Source of the DNA: Pseudoalteromonas rubra
GTDB lineage: Bacteria; Pseudomonadota; Gammaproteobacteria; Enterobacterales; Alteromonadaceae
Direction of reading: 5' to 3'
Assembly (NCBI RefSeq): GCF_000238295.3
Contig: NZ_AHCD03000035.1
Span: 992,001-1,056,000, forward strand
Length of the DNA stretch: 64,000 nt
A program made the position numbers and the translations under genes. The notes below the pieces were generated by a model, which made no database searches, was not told where the DNA came from, and saw only the letters and a list, made by a program, of their open reading frames with translations. Below, in pieces: positions 7,869 to 15,822 of the stretch (position 1 is its first letter; each line of letters begins with the position of its first letter).

Positions 7869-8876
7869 TTAGGCGTCTGGTTTCGCTAAGTCAAAGTGCA
7901 TATAGGCCCTGTCTGACACGATCCGCCCCCTGGGCGTACGCTGAATAAAGCCCTGCTGGATCAGGTAAGGTTCTATCACATCTTCTATGGTTTCACGCTC
8001 TTCACCTATGGCCGCTGCCAGGTTATCCAAACCCACAGGTCCCCCCGTGAACTTTTCAATAATTGCGAGTAAGTACTTACGATCCATGTAATCAAAACCA
8101 CACTTATCAACGTCAACCATGTCCAGCGCCTGGCTGGCTATCCGTTCGTCTACGCTGCCGTCCCCTTTAACCTGAGCGAAATCCCGAACCCGCCGCAGCA
8201 AACGGTTAGCAATACGCGGGGTGCCTCTGGCACGCTTCGCCACTTCAACCGCACCTGCGTCACTGATTTCAAGATTAAGAAAATGCGCAGAGCGCGACAC
8301 AATCGATGCCAGCTCAGCCACAGAGTAAAACTCAAGGCGTTGCACAATACCGAAACGATCCCTCAAAGGAGAAGTCAGAGAGCCCGCTCGGGTCGTAGCC
8401 CCCACTAAAGTAAACGGTGGCAAGTCCAGTTTAATTGACCGCGCTGCGGGCCCTTCACCAATCATAATATCGAGCTGGTAATCTTCCATAGCTGGGTAAA
8501 GGATCTCTTCAACCTGAGGACTCAGACGATGTATTTCATCAATAAACAACACATCCCCTTGCTCCAGATTGGTCAGCATTGCAGCAAGGTCGCCAGCTTT
8601 TTCAAGCACCGGCCCTGAGGTGGTTTTAATATTCACACCCAGCTCATTCGCCACAATATTTGCCAGGGTCGTTTTACCCAACCCCGGCGGGCCAAATATC
8701 AGCAAGTGATCGAGTGCTTCTTCACGACTGCGCGCCGCTTCAATGAAGATTTCCATTTGCTGCTTGACGTGCTGCTGACCGGTATAGTCCGCCAACAACT
8801 TAGGTCGTATTGCTCTGTCTACGGCCTCTTCACTGCCCTGCACTTCCGGCTCTATGAGTCTGTCTGCTTCAATCAT
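7869..8876 (-). CDS. ruvB: Holliday junction branch-migration ATPase RuvB
   Basis: AAA+ motor that forms hexamers on DNA arms held by RuvA and drives branch migration. The 335-residue product (E. coli 336) shows Walker A GPPGLGKTT (62-70), Walker B with DEIH (113-116), sensor GATTRAGSL, an arginine finger in PLRDRFGI, and a C-terminal winged helix with TPRGR. It is the last gene of ruvC-ruvA-ruvB, 20 bases after ruvA. Confidence 0.98.
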   Translation of the reverse strand: MIEADRLIEPEVQGSEEAVDRAIRPKLLADYTGQQHVKQQMEIFIEAARSREEALDHLLIFGPPGLGKTTLANIVANELGVNIKTTSGPVLEKAGDLAAMLTNLEQGDVLFIDEIHRLSPQVEEILYPAMEDYQLDIMIGEGPAARSIKLDLPPFTLVGATTRAGSLTSPLRDRFGIVQRLEFYSVAELASIVSRSAHFLNLEISDAGAVEVAKRARGTPRIANRLLRRVRDFAQVKGDGSVDERIASQALDMVDVDKCGFDYMDRKYLLAIIEKFTGGPVGLDNLAAAIGEERETIEDVIEPYLIQQGFIQRTPRGRIVSDRAYMHFDLAKPDA

Positions 8877-8896
8877 AATTACTTAATCAGCCTTTC

Positions 8897-9514
8897 TTAC
8901 ATCATAGATCTCAGGGCTTCTTTGATCAGCCCTTCGGTATCCATGCCTGGTTTACTCACCGCTTTCAGTGCTTTTTGCGCTTGTGCAGGTTTATAGCCAA
9001 GTGCTAGCAATGCTGCCAGCGCATCGTCTTCAGGTGTATTTGCCACAGTGGGATCTTCCTGAGGCGCTAAGATGGCGTTATCGCTGAATGGAGTCAGTAA
9101 ATCATGACCAAAATTCTTCAGCTTATCTTTCATCTCAAGCACCAGTCGCTCAGCGGTTTTCTTGCCTACACCCGGAATTTTCACCAAAGTAGACGCGTCG
9201 CCCTGATTAACACACTGTACAAACTGCTCCGCCGACATACCCGACAAAATCGCCAATGCCAGCTTAGGGCCAACACCATTGGCCTTGATCAACTCGCGAA
9301 ACAACGCCCGCTCAGTTTTATGGTTAAAGCCAAACAGTAATTGTGCATCTTCGCGCACCACAAAATGAGTATAGATGGTTGCTTCATTACCCGCCTGAGG
9401 TAACTCATAAAAGCACGTCATCGGCATTTGTACTTCGTAACCGATGCCACTTACGTCTAACAGGATCTCTGGTGGTTGTTTTTCTACCAGAATACCTTTG
9501 AGTCTGCCTATCAT
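8897..9514 (-). CDS. ruvA: Holliday junction DNA-binding subunit RuvA
   Basis: Tetrameric protein that clamps four-way junctions and recruits RuvB. The 205-residue product has an N-terminal OB fold (MIGRLKGIL), two helix-hairpin-helix motifs around residues 70-130 (ANGVGPKLALAILS and IPGVGKKTAERLV), a flexible linker (about 140-155) and a C-terminal RuvB-binding domain (ALLALGYKPAQAQKAL). It starts 2 bases after the ruvC stop. Confidence 0.97.
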   Translation of the reverse strand: MIGRLKGILVEKQPPEILLDVSGIGYEVQMPMTCFYELPQAGNEATIYTHFVVREDAQLLFGFNHKTERALFRELIKANGVGPKLALAILSGMSAEQFVQCVNQGDASTLVKIPGVGKKTAERLVLEMKDKLKNFGHDLLTPFSDNAILAPQEDPTVANTPEDDALAALLALGYKPAQAQKALKAVSKPGMDTEGLIKEALRSMM

Positions 9515-9516
9515 AA

Positions 9517-10038
9517 TTACCTCAATCTTCCTCGTACGGTTTTTTTCGCGTTACCTGCCAGCTTGATCAGGTTTTGTTCTGAATGTGCATGACAAATTGC
9601 AATGGCCAGCGCATCAGCGGCATCGGCCTGGGGAGTACCCGGGAGTTTTAATAGTCGTTTAACCATTTCCTGAACCTGAGACTTATTCGCTCCGCCCGTG
9701 CCAACAACGGCTTGTTTGACCTGCCGGGCTGAATATTCAAATACCTCAATCTCGTTCATCGTGGCTGCAACAATGGCTGCACCACGTGCCTGACCGAGCT
9801 TTAAAGCAGAATCAGGGTTATGCGCCATAAAGACTTGCTCAATCGCAAACCCCTGCGGGTTAAACTGTTCGATAATCTGGCTTACGCCCTGATAAATCAT
9901 CTGTAGTCGTTGTGGAAATGGCTTATCACCAAGCCGAATACAACCGCTGCCCAGATACTGAAACTGACTGCCTTGACGTTTAACTACGCCGTACCCGGTC
10001 AGCCTGGAGCCTGGATCTATGCCTAAAATTACTGCCAA
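9517..10038 (-). CDS. ruvC: Holliday junction resolvase RuvC
   Basis: Dimeric endonuclease that cuts junctions resolved after RuvAB migration. At 173 residues it equals E. coli in length. The four acidic catalytic residues are in place: Asp8 (GIDPGS), Glu67 (AIEQVF), Asp139 and Asp142 (QADAADALA). The in-frame start is TTG at 10038, with GAGAG about nine bases before it. The nearby ATG is out of frame. A LexA-type site lies about 40 bases upstream, so the ruvCAB operon is probably SOS-induced. Confidence 0.97.
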   Translation of the reverse strand: MAVILGIDPGSRLTGYGVVKRQGSQFQYLGSGCIRLGDKPFPQRLQMIYQGVSQIIEQFNPQGFAIEQVFMAHNPDSALKLGQARGAAIVAATMNEIEVFEYSARQVKQAVVGTGGANKSQVQEMVKRLLKLPGTPQADAADALAIAICHAHSEQNLIKLAGNAKKTVRGRLR

Positions 10039-10079
10039 GGCGCATACTCTCGTTGTTTTTTCGCTATCATGCCAAAATA

Positions 10080-10095
10080 CTGTATGAATTTCCAG
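10080..10095 (-). promoter_or_regulatory. LexA (SOS) box upstream of ruvCAB
   Basis: CTGTATGAATTTCCAG fits the LexA core CTG-N10-CAG, with flanking TA and TT close to consensus. It lies between the aspS terminator and the ruvC start. E. coli ruvAB is a known LexA target. Here the site would control all three ruv genes. Confidence 0.72.
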
Positions 10096-10117
10096 TTATC
10101 TGTACGACTCGCAGAAT

Positions 10118-10142
10118 AAAAAAAAGCGGCTTAGTCGCCGCT
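10118..10142 (-). terminator. Intrinsic terminator after aspS
   Basis: On the minus strand, stem AGCGGC/GCCGCT followed by eight T. It separates aspS from ruvCAB, consistent with ruvC having its own SOS promoter. Confidence 0.85.
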
Positions 10143-10163
10143 CTTTCATGCTATTCGCTGTAA

Positions 10164-11939
10164 TTATTCAGCATCTTTTTGCTGCGCGGTTACTGTTACC
10201 GCGAGCTCTTTCAGTGCGTCCGGATTAGCAACGCTTGGGGCATTGGTCATCAGACACGATGCCTGAGTCGTTTTCGGGAACGCAATCACATCACGGATGT
10301 TATCTGTGCCACACAGCAACATGACCAGACGATCCAGACCAAATGCCAGACCAGCATGCGGTGGCGTACCGTACTTCAATGCATCCAGCAGGAAGCCGAA
10401 TTTGTCTTGCTGCTCTTGTTCATCAATACCCAGGATACGGAAAGCCGCTTGCTGCATATCATTGTTGTGGATCCGTACAGAACCACCACCGACTTCGTAA
10501 CCGTTCAATACCATGTCATAGGCATCTGAGATTGCACCAGCCGGATTGGCTTCCAGCTCTGCCGCTGAAATATCTTTTGGTGCCGTGAACGGATGGTGTA
10601 CTGCGTGCAGGTTACCTTCGTCGTCTTCCTCAAACATTGGGAAATCAACAACCCACAGCGGTGCCCACTGGTTCAGGTTTGTCAGCTCAAGATCCAGGCC
10701 CACTTTCAGACGCAGTGCACCCATTGCTTCGTTGACAACATTACGCTTATCAGCACCAAACAGGATGATGTCGCCCGTCTGTGCATTTGTGCGTGCCAGG
10801 ATCCCTTTGATCACTTCTTCATTCAGGAACTTGGCAATCGGCGATTGAATGCCTTCAAGGCCAGCGTCCAGATCGTTTACCTTCATCCATGCCAGGCCTT
10901 TAGCCCCATAGATACCAACAAACTTTGTGTACTCATCAATTTGCTTACGAGACAATGACGCACCACCCGGTACAGTCAACACAGCCACACGGCCTTTTTC
11001 ATCATTTGCAGGGCCGGCAAGTACTTTAAACTCAACGTCCTTAACCAGATCAGCAACATCAATCAGCTCAAGCGGGTTACGCAAATCAGGCTTGTCTGAA
11101 CCATATCGACGCATTGCTTCTTCGTAGCTCATTACCGGGAACTGACCCAGATCAACCTCAAGCAGTTCCTGCCACATTTCGCGGATCAAACGCTCTGTGA
11201 TATCGCGCACCTGATCAGATGTCATGAACGACGTCTCTAAATCGATTTGTGTGAATTCAGGCTGACGATCCGCACGTAAATCTTCGTCACGGAAACATTT
11301 CACGATTTGATAGTAACGGTCAAAGCCAGACATCATCAGCAACTGTTTAAACAACTGAGGCGACTGTGGCAATGCATAGAAGCTCCCTTTGTGTACACGG
11401 CTTGGTACCAGATAATCACGCGCACCTTCAGGGGTTGCTTTAGTCAGTACCGGCGTTTCTATGTCAAGGAAGTCATTACTATCCAGGAAGCGACGCACAA
11501 AGCTTGATGCTTTAGCGCGGAGTTTAATGCGGTCGCTCATTTCAAGACGACGCAGGTCAAGGTAGCGATAGGTCAGGCGACGCTCTTCTGAGTTTTCCTG
11601 GTTAAAGTCCAGTGGTAGTGGCTCAGCGCGGTTAATAATTGTCAGACCAGTACCGAGGATCTCTACTTCACCGGTCGCCATGTCCTGATTGATTTGGCTC
11701 TCAGGACGCGCACGAACTGTACCTGTCACTTTAACACAGAACTCTTGACGCAATGTATTAGCAACATCCATCAGGCCATCTACTTCTGGATCAAACACAA
11801 CCTGGACCAAACCTTCGCGATCTCGCAGATCAATGAAGATAAGGCCACCCAGATCGCGACGTTTGTTGATCCAGCCACATAGCTCCACTTCCTGACCTAC
11901 ATGGTCCTTGTTTAATTTTCCGCAGTATATTGAGCGCAT
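10164..11939 (-). CDS. aspS: Aspartate-tRNA ligase (AspRS)
   Basis: Class II synthetase charging tRNA-Asp in the cytoplasm. The 591-residue product (E. coli 590) has an N-terminal OB anticodon-binding domain (1-110), class II motif 2 (FRDEDLRADRQPEFTQ), the bacterial GAD insertion (about 290-420) and motif 3 (GTPPHAGLAFGLDRLVM). The start ATG at 11939 gives the usual MRSIYCGKLN opening. It is transcribed toward ruvCAB and divergently from the yecE-like gene. Confidence 0.98.
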   Translation of the reverse strand: MRSIYCGKLNKDHVGQEVELCGWINKRRDLGGLIFIDLRDREGLVQVVFDPEVDGLMDVANTLRQEFCVKVTGTVRARPESQINQDMATGEVEILGTGLTIINRAEPLPLDFNQENSEERRLTYRYLDLRRLEMSDRIKLRAKASSFVRRFLDSNDFLDIETPVLTKATPEGARDYLVPSRVHKGSFYALPQSPQLFKQLLMMSGFDRYYQIVKCFRDEDLRADRQPEFTQIDLETSFMTSDQVRDITERLIREMWQELLEVDLGQFPVMSYEEAMRRYGSDKPDLRNPLELIDVADLVKDVEFKVLAGPANDEKGRVAVLTVPGGASLSRKQIDEYTKFVGIYGAKGLAWMKVNDLDAGLEGIQSPIAKFLNEEVIKGILARTNAQTGDIILFGADKRNVVNEAMGALRLKVGLDLELTNLNQWAPLWVVDFPMFEEDDEGNLHAVHHPFTAPKDISAAELEANPAGAISDAYDMVLNGYEVGGGSVRIHNNDMQQAAFRILGIDEQEQQDKFGFLLDALKYGTPPHAGLAFGLDRLVMLLCGTDNIRDVIAFPKTTQASCLMTNAPSVANPDALKELAVTVTAQQKDAE

Positions 11940-12117
11940 AATAATCCTATTTGCCTACTTACTCTAAAGGGCATAATGAATGATAAATTTAATCGCCAAT
12001 TATATAAAATTGCCACGCTTTGTCATCCCACAAAGGCCGGATTCTTTCGCTGTTACGATTTTTTCTCCATCCGGACTTTGCTAGACTCCAACGCAAAGCA
12101 ATATGGGAGCGAATGAG

Positions 12118-12966
12118 ATGCTGTATTTGGGGTGCCCTCAGTGGAGCGCAGCGCACTGGAAAGGCCGTTTTTTTACGAGTGACTGTAAAACCGCAGATAT
12201 GTTGCGCGAGTATGCACAGATCTTTAATAGTGTCGAGGGCAATACCAGCTTTTATGCCAGCCCTAAACCAGAAACGATCACTGCCTGGTCAAACGCCGTC
12301 CCCGATACCTTTCGCTTTACCTTTAAAATCCCGAAGCACATTTCTCACGAGCTGGCGTTAAGCCAATGTCAGCAAGAACTAAAACAGTGGCTCGATTTAT
12401 TCTCGCCATTGTTTTCGCGTCTTGGCATGGTCATGCTGCAGCTGCCCGCCAGTTGCAGCCCCGAGTACCTGGGCCGGATTGAAAACTTCATAGCACAATT
12501 ACCAAAAGAGCTGACACTGGGTATTGAAGTCAGGCATCGGGATTTCTTTGCCAAGGGGGATGCAGAAAAACGCTTTAACCAGCTCTTAATGCACACAGAT
12601 GTGAATCGTATTATCATGGACACGCGACCGTTGTTTAGTGAGCCCCCGGCGACCCCCGCCATCATAGATGCTCAGCAAAAGAAGCCCCGGGTTCCCGTGA
12701 ATGTCATCGCCACTGCTCAGGCACCGATGCTGCGCTTTGTTGGCTGTTCAGATTTAACGGCAAACCGCACATTTTATGCACCCTGGCTTAACAAAATTCG
12801 TGGCTGGTTAAATGAAGGCCGCACGCCTTATGTATTTTTTCACACGGCCGATAACCATGATGCCCCGTTGCTGGCCAGACAATTTATTCAGGATCTCGGG
12901 ATACCGCATCAAGTACTTGATCCCTTTCCTGCTGAGCGTCAGCCCCAACAACAGACGTTAATTTAA
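12118..12966 (+). CDS. yecE: DUF72 (YecE-like) protein
   Basis: A DUF72 family protein with a TIM-barrel-like fold and unproved function. It opens with the family motif YLGCPQWS...WKGRFF, and has SFYASP, FRFTFKIPKHISHE and LGIEVRHRDFF. The ATG at 12118 is preferred because GGGAG sits 8 bases upstream. An in-frame ATG at 12103 lacks a ribosome site. The product is 282 residues. It is divergent from aspS, a neighbour often seen beside yecE in gammaproteobacteria. Confidence 0.85.
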   Translation: MLYLGCPQWSAAHWKGRFFTSDCKTADMLREYAQIFNSVEGNTSFYASPKPETITAWSNAVPDTFRFTFKIPKHISHELALSQCQQELKQWLDLFSPLFSRLGMVMLQLPASCSPEYLGRIENFIAQLPKELTLGIEVRHRDFFAKGDAEKRFNQLLMHTDVNRIIMDTRPLFSEPPATPAIIDAQQKKPRVPVNVIATAQAPMLRFVGCSDLTANRTFYAPWLNKIRGWLNEGRTPYVFFHTADNHDAPLLARQFIQDLGIPHQVLDPFPAERQPQQQTLI

Positions 12967-13029
12967 CCACTTGACAGTGAACGGATTTTGCTGGATGTTA
13001 AAGGGGCAAACAACAATAAGGAAAATATT

Positions 13030-13194
13030 ATGCAATTAAAACTTAATAAAAAACCAGTTAAGCAACTCTCTGATGACCAGTCGGCATTGCCAGCAAAAGC
13101 CACGCGCGCGGTTGGCGGTGCAGGAAGAGCGGCACTGCAAAAATCAGGTGGCAACTCACGTGCATCGGATTGCTGTACAATGACAGACAACTAA
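13030..13194 (+). CDS. Small peptide resembling a double-glycine-leader RiPP precursor
   Basis: A 54-residue product with AAGGAAA in place as a ribosome site. The N-terminus MQLKLNKKPVKQLSDDQ looks like the leader of LNKK-type natural-product precursors. A hinge VGGAG follows at about 28-32, then a short core rich in Ser, Thr and Cys (SGGNSRASDCCTMTDN). No modifying enzyme, protease-transporter or immunity gene is next to it. The resemblance is pattern-based, so it may equally be an unrelated small protein. The start is chosen over an upstream codon at 12988 because of the ribosome site. Confidence 0.6.
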   Translation: MQLKLNKKPVKQLSDDQSALPAKATRAVGGAGRAALQKSGGNSRASDCCTMTDN

Positions 13195-13203
13195 GCTGTC
13201 AAC

Positions 13204-13225
13204 AGCAGGGCTTGCTGGCCCTGCT
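13204..13225. terminator. Hairpin between convergent genes (weak terminator)
   Basis: Perfect 7-bp stem AGCAGGG/CCCTGCT between the small peptide gene and the GFA gene, which converge. There is no T-run on either strand, so termination is uncertain. Confidence 0.35.
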
Positions 13226-13227
13226 CA

Positions 13228-13635
13228 TCATTCCCTGCCCGGCTCTTTGGCCTCATAGCGAGGTAAGCTGGCATCCAACTCTTCCCAGTTTGCTTTCGAC
13301 GTCACATAATTATGCGACATAGGCCGCTCCAAAATATCAGAATCCAGGATCCCCAGCCGCAGCCTGAGCTTGTCCGGGTTGTCCTCATTAGAACTGAATA
13401 AAGGCGATGCGCAAACGCCACAAAAATGTCGTAGCCTGCCAGGCTTAAAGGCATAATGACGAATATGCTCCTCTCCGGCGACGATCTGCAGATCGGCACG
13501 ATTGACAAACCCATTCGTCGCATAAGCTGTGCCTGAAGATTTACGACACAAGGAACAGTGACAATGGATGATACTCGAAATGGGCCCGTTTAACTCCAGT
13601 TTAACCGCACCACATAAACAACTGGCTTGATACAT
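13228..13635 (-). CDS. GFA (CENP-V/GFA domain) family protein
   Basis: Zinc-binding protein of the glutathione-dependent formaldehyde-activating enzyme family. The 135-residue product shows the cysteine pattern of the fold: CLCGAV at 6-11, HCHCSLCRKSSG near 24-34, and HFCGVCASPLF further on. The family contains many members that do not act on formaldehyde, so the substrate is unknown. No adh or frm gene is near. It is convergent with the small peptide gene. Confidence 0.85.
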   Translation of the reverse strand: MYQASCLCGAVKLELNGPISSIIHCHCSLCRKSSGTAYATNGFVNRADLQIVAGEEHIRHYAFKPGRLRHFCGVCASPLFSSNEDNPDKLRLRLGILDSDILERPMSHNYVTSKANWEELDASLPRYEAKEPGRE

Positions 13636-13706
13636 TTATTATTATTCCTGCTATGATCATGAGCTAACTAGCTTAAAATGTTTGTTTCCGATTTACTACC
13701 GCCACT

Positions 13707-14231
13707 ATGAACTATTTGCAGTATTTTCAGCACTATCCACCCAGCTTGCAAGCACAGATCGAGGCCTTGCTGGAGCCCAGTAAACTCGCCAACTACTTTA
13801 AAAATAAATATCCGCAAGGCCATCAGCTGCAACATGCGCAAGCACTTTACGATTACTGTCATGTTTACAAAAACAAATACCTGAAAAACGTGCCGCGTCT
13901 CCATAAAGTCAACTATGCAAAAGGCCGGGATCTTATGACAGGGACACTGGGGCATCACAGCCAGACACGTAAACAACACGGCGGAAAAGTCAAAACACGT
14001 TATGAAATTGTACTTTCTCAGCTGGTGAAACACGCCCCGGAGGCAGTATTAAGGGCACTGGTTGTTCACGAACTTGCGCATTTTAAAGAATTGGATCATA
14101 ACAAAGCGTTTTATCAGCTTTGTTGTCATATGGAGCCGGATTACCATCAACTAGAGCTGGATCTCAGACTGTTTATTGTACTCGACAAACTGGGCAGTAA
14201 CTTTTATCAAAGCCCCGCCCAGCACCTTTAG
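13707..14231 (+). CDS. YgjP-like zinc metallopeptidase domain protein (DUF45)
   Basis: The 174-residue cytoplasmic protein has the zinc site HELAHFKELDHNKAF at about residues 121-135 (HExxH plus a downstream His). This is the arrangement of the YgjP/SprT-like minigluzincin group. No signal peptide or membrane segment. The function of YgjP homologues is poorly settled. It converges on the lipoprotein peptidase gene, with one base between the stop codons. Confidence 0.8.
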   Translation: MNYLQYFQHYPPSLQAQIEALLEPSKLANYFKNKYPQGHQLQHAQALYDYCHVYKNKYLKNVPRLHKVNYAKGRDLMTGTLGHHSQTRKQHGGKVKTRYEIVLSQLVKHAPEAVLRALVVHELAHFKELDHNKAFYQLCCHMEPDYHQLELDLRLFIVLDKLGSNFYQSPAQHL

Positions 14232-14232
14232 T

Positions 14233-15030
14233 TTACCGGCAAGATGGGTTACGCCCCTGCCGCTTAGCATCAGCAGCCAGTGTATTTGCCTGTGCCATCT
14301 TGCTTTGCAGCATAGCTATCCTGTTTTGCGGCGATGGGTGCGTGGATAAAAATTCCATTGGGCGCTCTCCTCCGGCTTTTTCCATGTTTTGCCACAGCTC
14401 AACGGCACCCTCTGGTTTAAACCCGGCTTTTGCCATCAGGTCAAGTCCAATGACATCCGCTTCACTTTCATGAGTGCGACTAAATGGCAGCGCTATCCCA
14501 TACTGTGCACCTAACCCAAGGCCCTGCATGATGGCATTTCGATACTGCACATTGCCCATTTCAAGCGCCGCATTGCCGGCCTGTAGCCCCAGTTGTAACA
14601 GGTTGTTCTGAGAAACCCGCTCATTGGCATGTTCGGCAATCACATGACCAACTTCATGGCCCATCACAGCAGCGAGCTGATGTTGATTTTTGGCCACCGT
14701 CAACAGCCCGGTATGAACCCCTATCTTACCGCCAGGCAGGGCAAATGCATTCGCACTGGGCTCTTTAAAAACAACCACTTCCCATTGCTGTTGAGTGTAT
14801 TGTGCTGGTAACTGCGCGATTAATGCATCTGCAATGCATTTTACATAGCGATTTGTACTGACATCACGTTCTATGGTCTGTTCCTGCTTCATTTGCTCAA
14901 AGCTCGCCACCCCCATTTTATCCATCTGCTGCTCTGAATACAGGGCTATCTGGGTACGCCCGGTCGGGGACGTTTTGCAACCAGCCAGTGTTAAGGCAAT
15001 GGCGGTTACAGCTATGATTTTTTTATTCAT
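14233..15030 (-). CDS. loiP: M48 family metallopeptidase lipoprotein (LoiP/YggG-like)
   Basis: Zinc peptidase predicted to be lipid-anchored in the envelope: signal peptide with lipobox LAGC (Cys18), and active site HEVGH at 125-129 in an HExxH helix. A downstream Glu ligand lies in SRTHESEADVIGLDLM, and STHPSPQNRI completes the family pattern. The 265-residue length matches LoiP-type proteins, which take part in outer-membrane protein quality control. It stands alone, between the grpE terminator and ygjP-like gene. Confidence 0.82.
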   Translation of the reverse strand: MNKKIIAVTAIALTLAGCKTSPTGRTQIALYSEQQMDKMGVASFEQMKQEQTIERDVSTNRYVKCIADALIAQLPAQYTQQQWEVVVFKEPSANAFALPGGKIGVHTGLLTVAKNQHQLAAVMGHEVGHVIAEHANERVSQNNLLQLGLQAGNAALEMGNVQYRNAIMQGLGLGAQYGIALPFSRTHESEADVIGLDLMAKAGFKPEGAVELWQNMEKAGGERPMEFLSTHPSPQNRIAMLQSKMAQANTLAADAKRQGRNPSCR

Positions 15031-15099
15031 TGGGTCATACCTGCTAAAACATAGTACTAATTAGTTTAAAAGGAGCCTCTGGGCTATGCAAATCAGATC

Positions 15100-15123
15100 A
15101 AAAAAGCCCGCATTAATGCGGGC
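15100..15123 (-). terminator. Intrinsic terminator after grpE
   Basis: Minus strand: stem GCCCGCATT/AATGCGGGC followed by six T. It lies 25 bases after the grpE stop. Confidence 0.88.
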
Positions 15124-15147
15124 TTTATAATTTTGCGTTTCTGTCGC

Positions 15148-15759
15148 TTAATCAGCCGCTTTTGAAACCATCACCATGGCTGGGCGAAGCAAACGACCAT
15201 TTAACGTATAACCTTTTTGCATTACAGCTAATACTGTGTTCGGCGACACATCATTGCTAGGCTGAATTGACATTGCCTGGTGCAGCTCAGGGTTAAACGC
15301 TTCCCCTTGCGGGCTTACCGCTTCAACACCAAACTTAGCCAGTGCATCGTTAAATGATTTTAACGTCATTTCGATGCCTTCTAAAATTGACTTAGTCGCT
15401 TCGTTTTCTTTATCAGCAAACTCAATGGCACGCTCTAAGTTATCAACCACAGGCAGCAACTCATTTGAAAACTTTTCCAAAGCAAACTTCTGTGCTTTTT
15501 CTACATCCTGCGCGGCACGGCGACGGACATTTTCAGAATCTGCTGCGGCACGTACCACACTGTCTTTCTGACCTTCGATGGTTTGTTTCGCCGCTTCCAG
15601 CTCTGCATACAGACCTGCAATCTCTTCTTCTGGGCTCAACTCAGCTTGCTCAGTTTGTGCACTCTCTTGCGCTGGTTCTGCTTGCTCAGCCGTATTTTCC
15701 TGTACGTCTTCTTGCACTAACTCTTGTTCCTGCTCTTGGGCTTTTGTCTGCTCAGACAT
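15148..15759 (-). CDS. grpE: Nucleotide exchange factor GrpE
   Basis: Co-chaperone that releases ADP from DnaK. The 203-residue product has an acidic Glu/Gln-rich N-terminus (1-45), a long helix for dimerisation (about 45-110, RAAADSENVRRRAAQDVEKAQKFA), and the C-terminal beta domain with HQAMSIQPS and VLAVMQKGYTLNGRLLRPAMV. dnaK is not in the window. A heat-shock promoter lies at 15794-15822. Confidence 0.97.
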   Translation of the reverse strand: MSEQTKAQEQEQELVQEDVQENTAEQAEPAQESAQTEQAELSPEEEIAGLYAELEAAKQTIEGQKDSVVRAAADSENVRRRAAQDVEKAQKFALEKFSNELLPVVDNLERAIEFADKENEATKSILEGIEMTLKSFNDALAKFGVEAVSPQGEAFNPELHQAMSIQPSNDVSPNTVLAVMQKGYTLNGRLLRPAMVMVSKAAD

Positions 15760-15793
15760 GAAAAACTCTCTCCGATTCTTTACAACTGCCGTA

Positions 15794-15822
15794 ATTATGG
15801 GGATTCAAATTCGTTATTCAAG
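15794..15822 (-). promoter_or_regulatory. Sigma-32 (heat-shock) promoter of grpE
   Basis: Minus strand: CTTGAA (15817-15822), a 14-base spacer, then CCCCATAAT (15794-15802). This fits the RpoH consensus (CTTGAAA / CCCCATNT). The -35 overlaps the hrcA stop codon. Confidence 0.75.

Noticed and set aside
13707..15030. Two metallopeptidases as one operon
   Set aside because: They are on opposite strands and convergent, so they are independent units.
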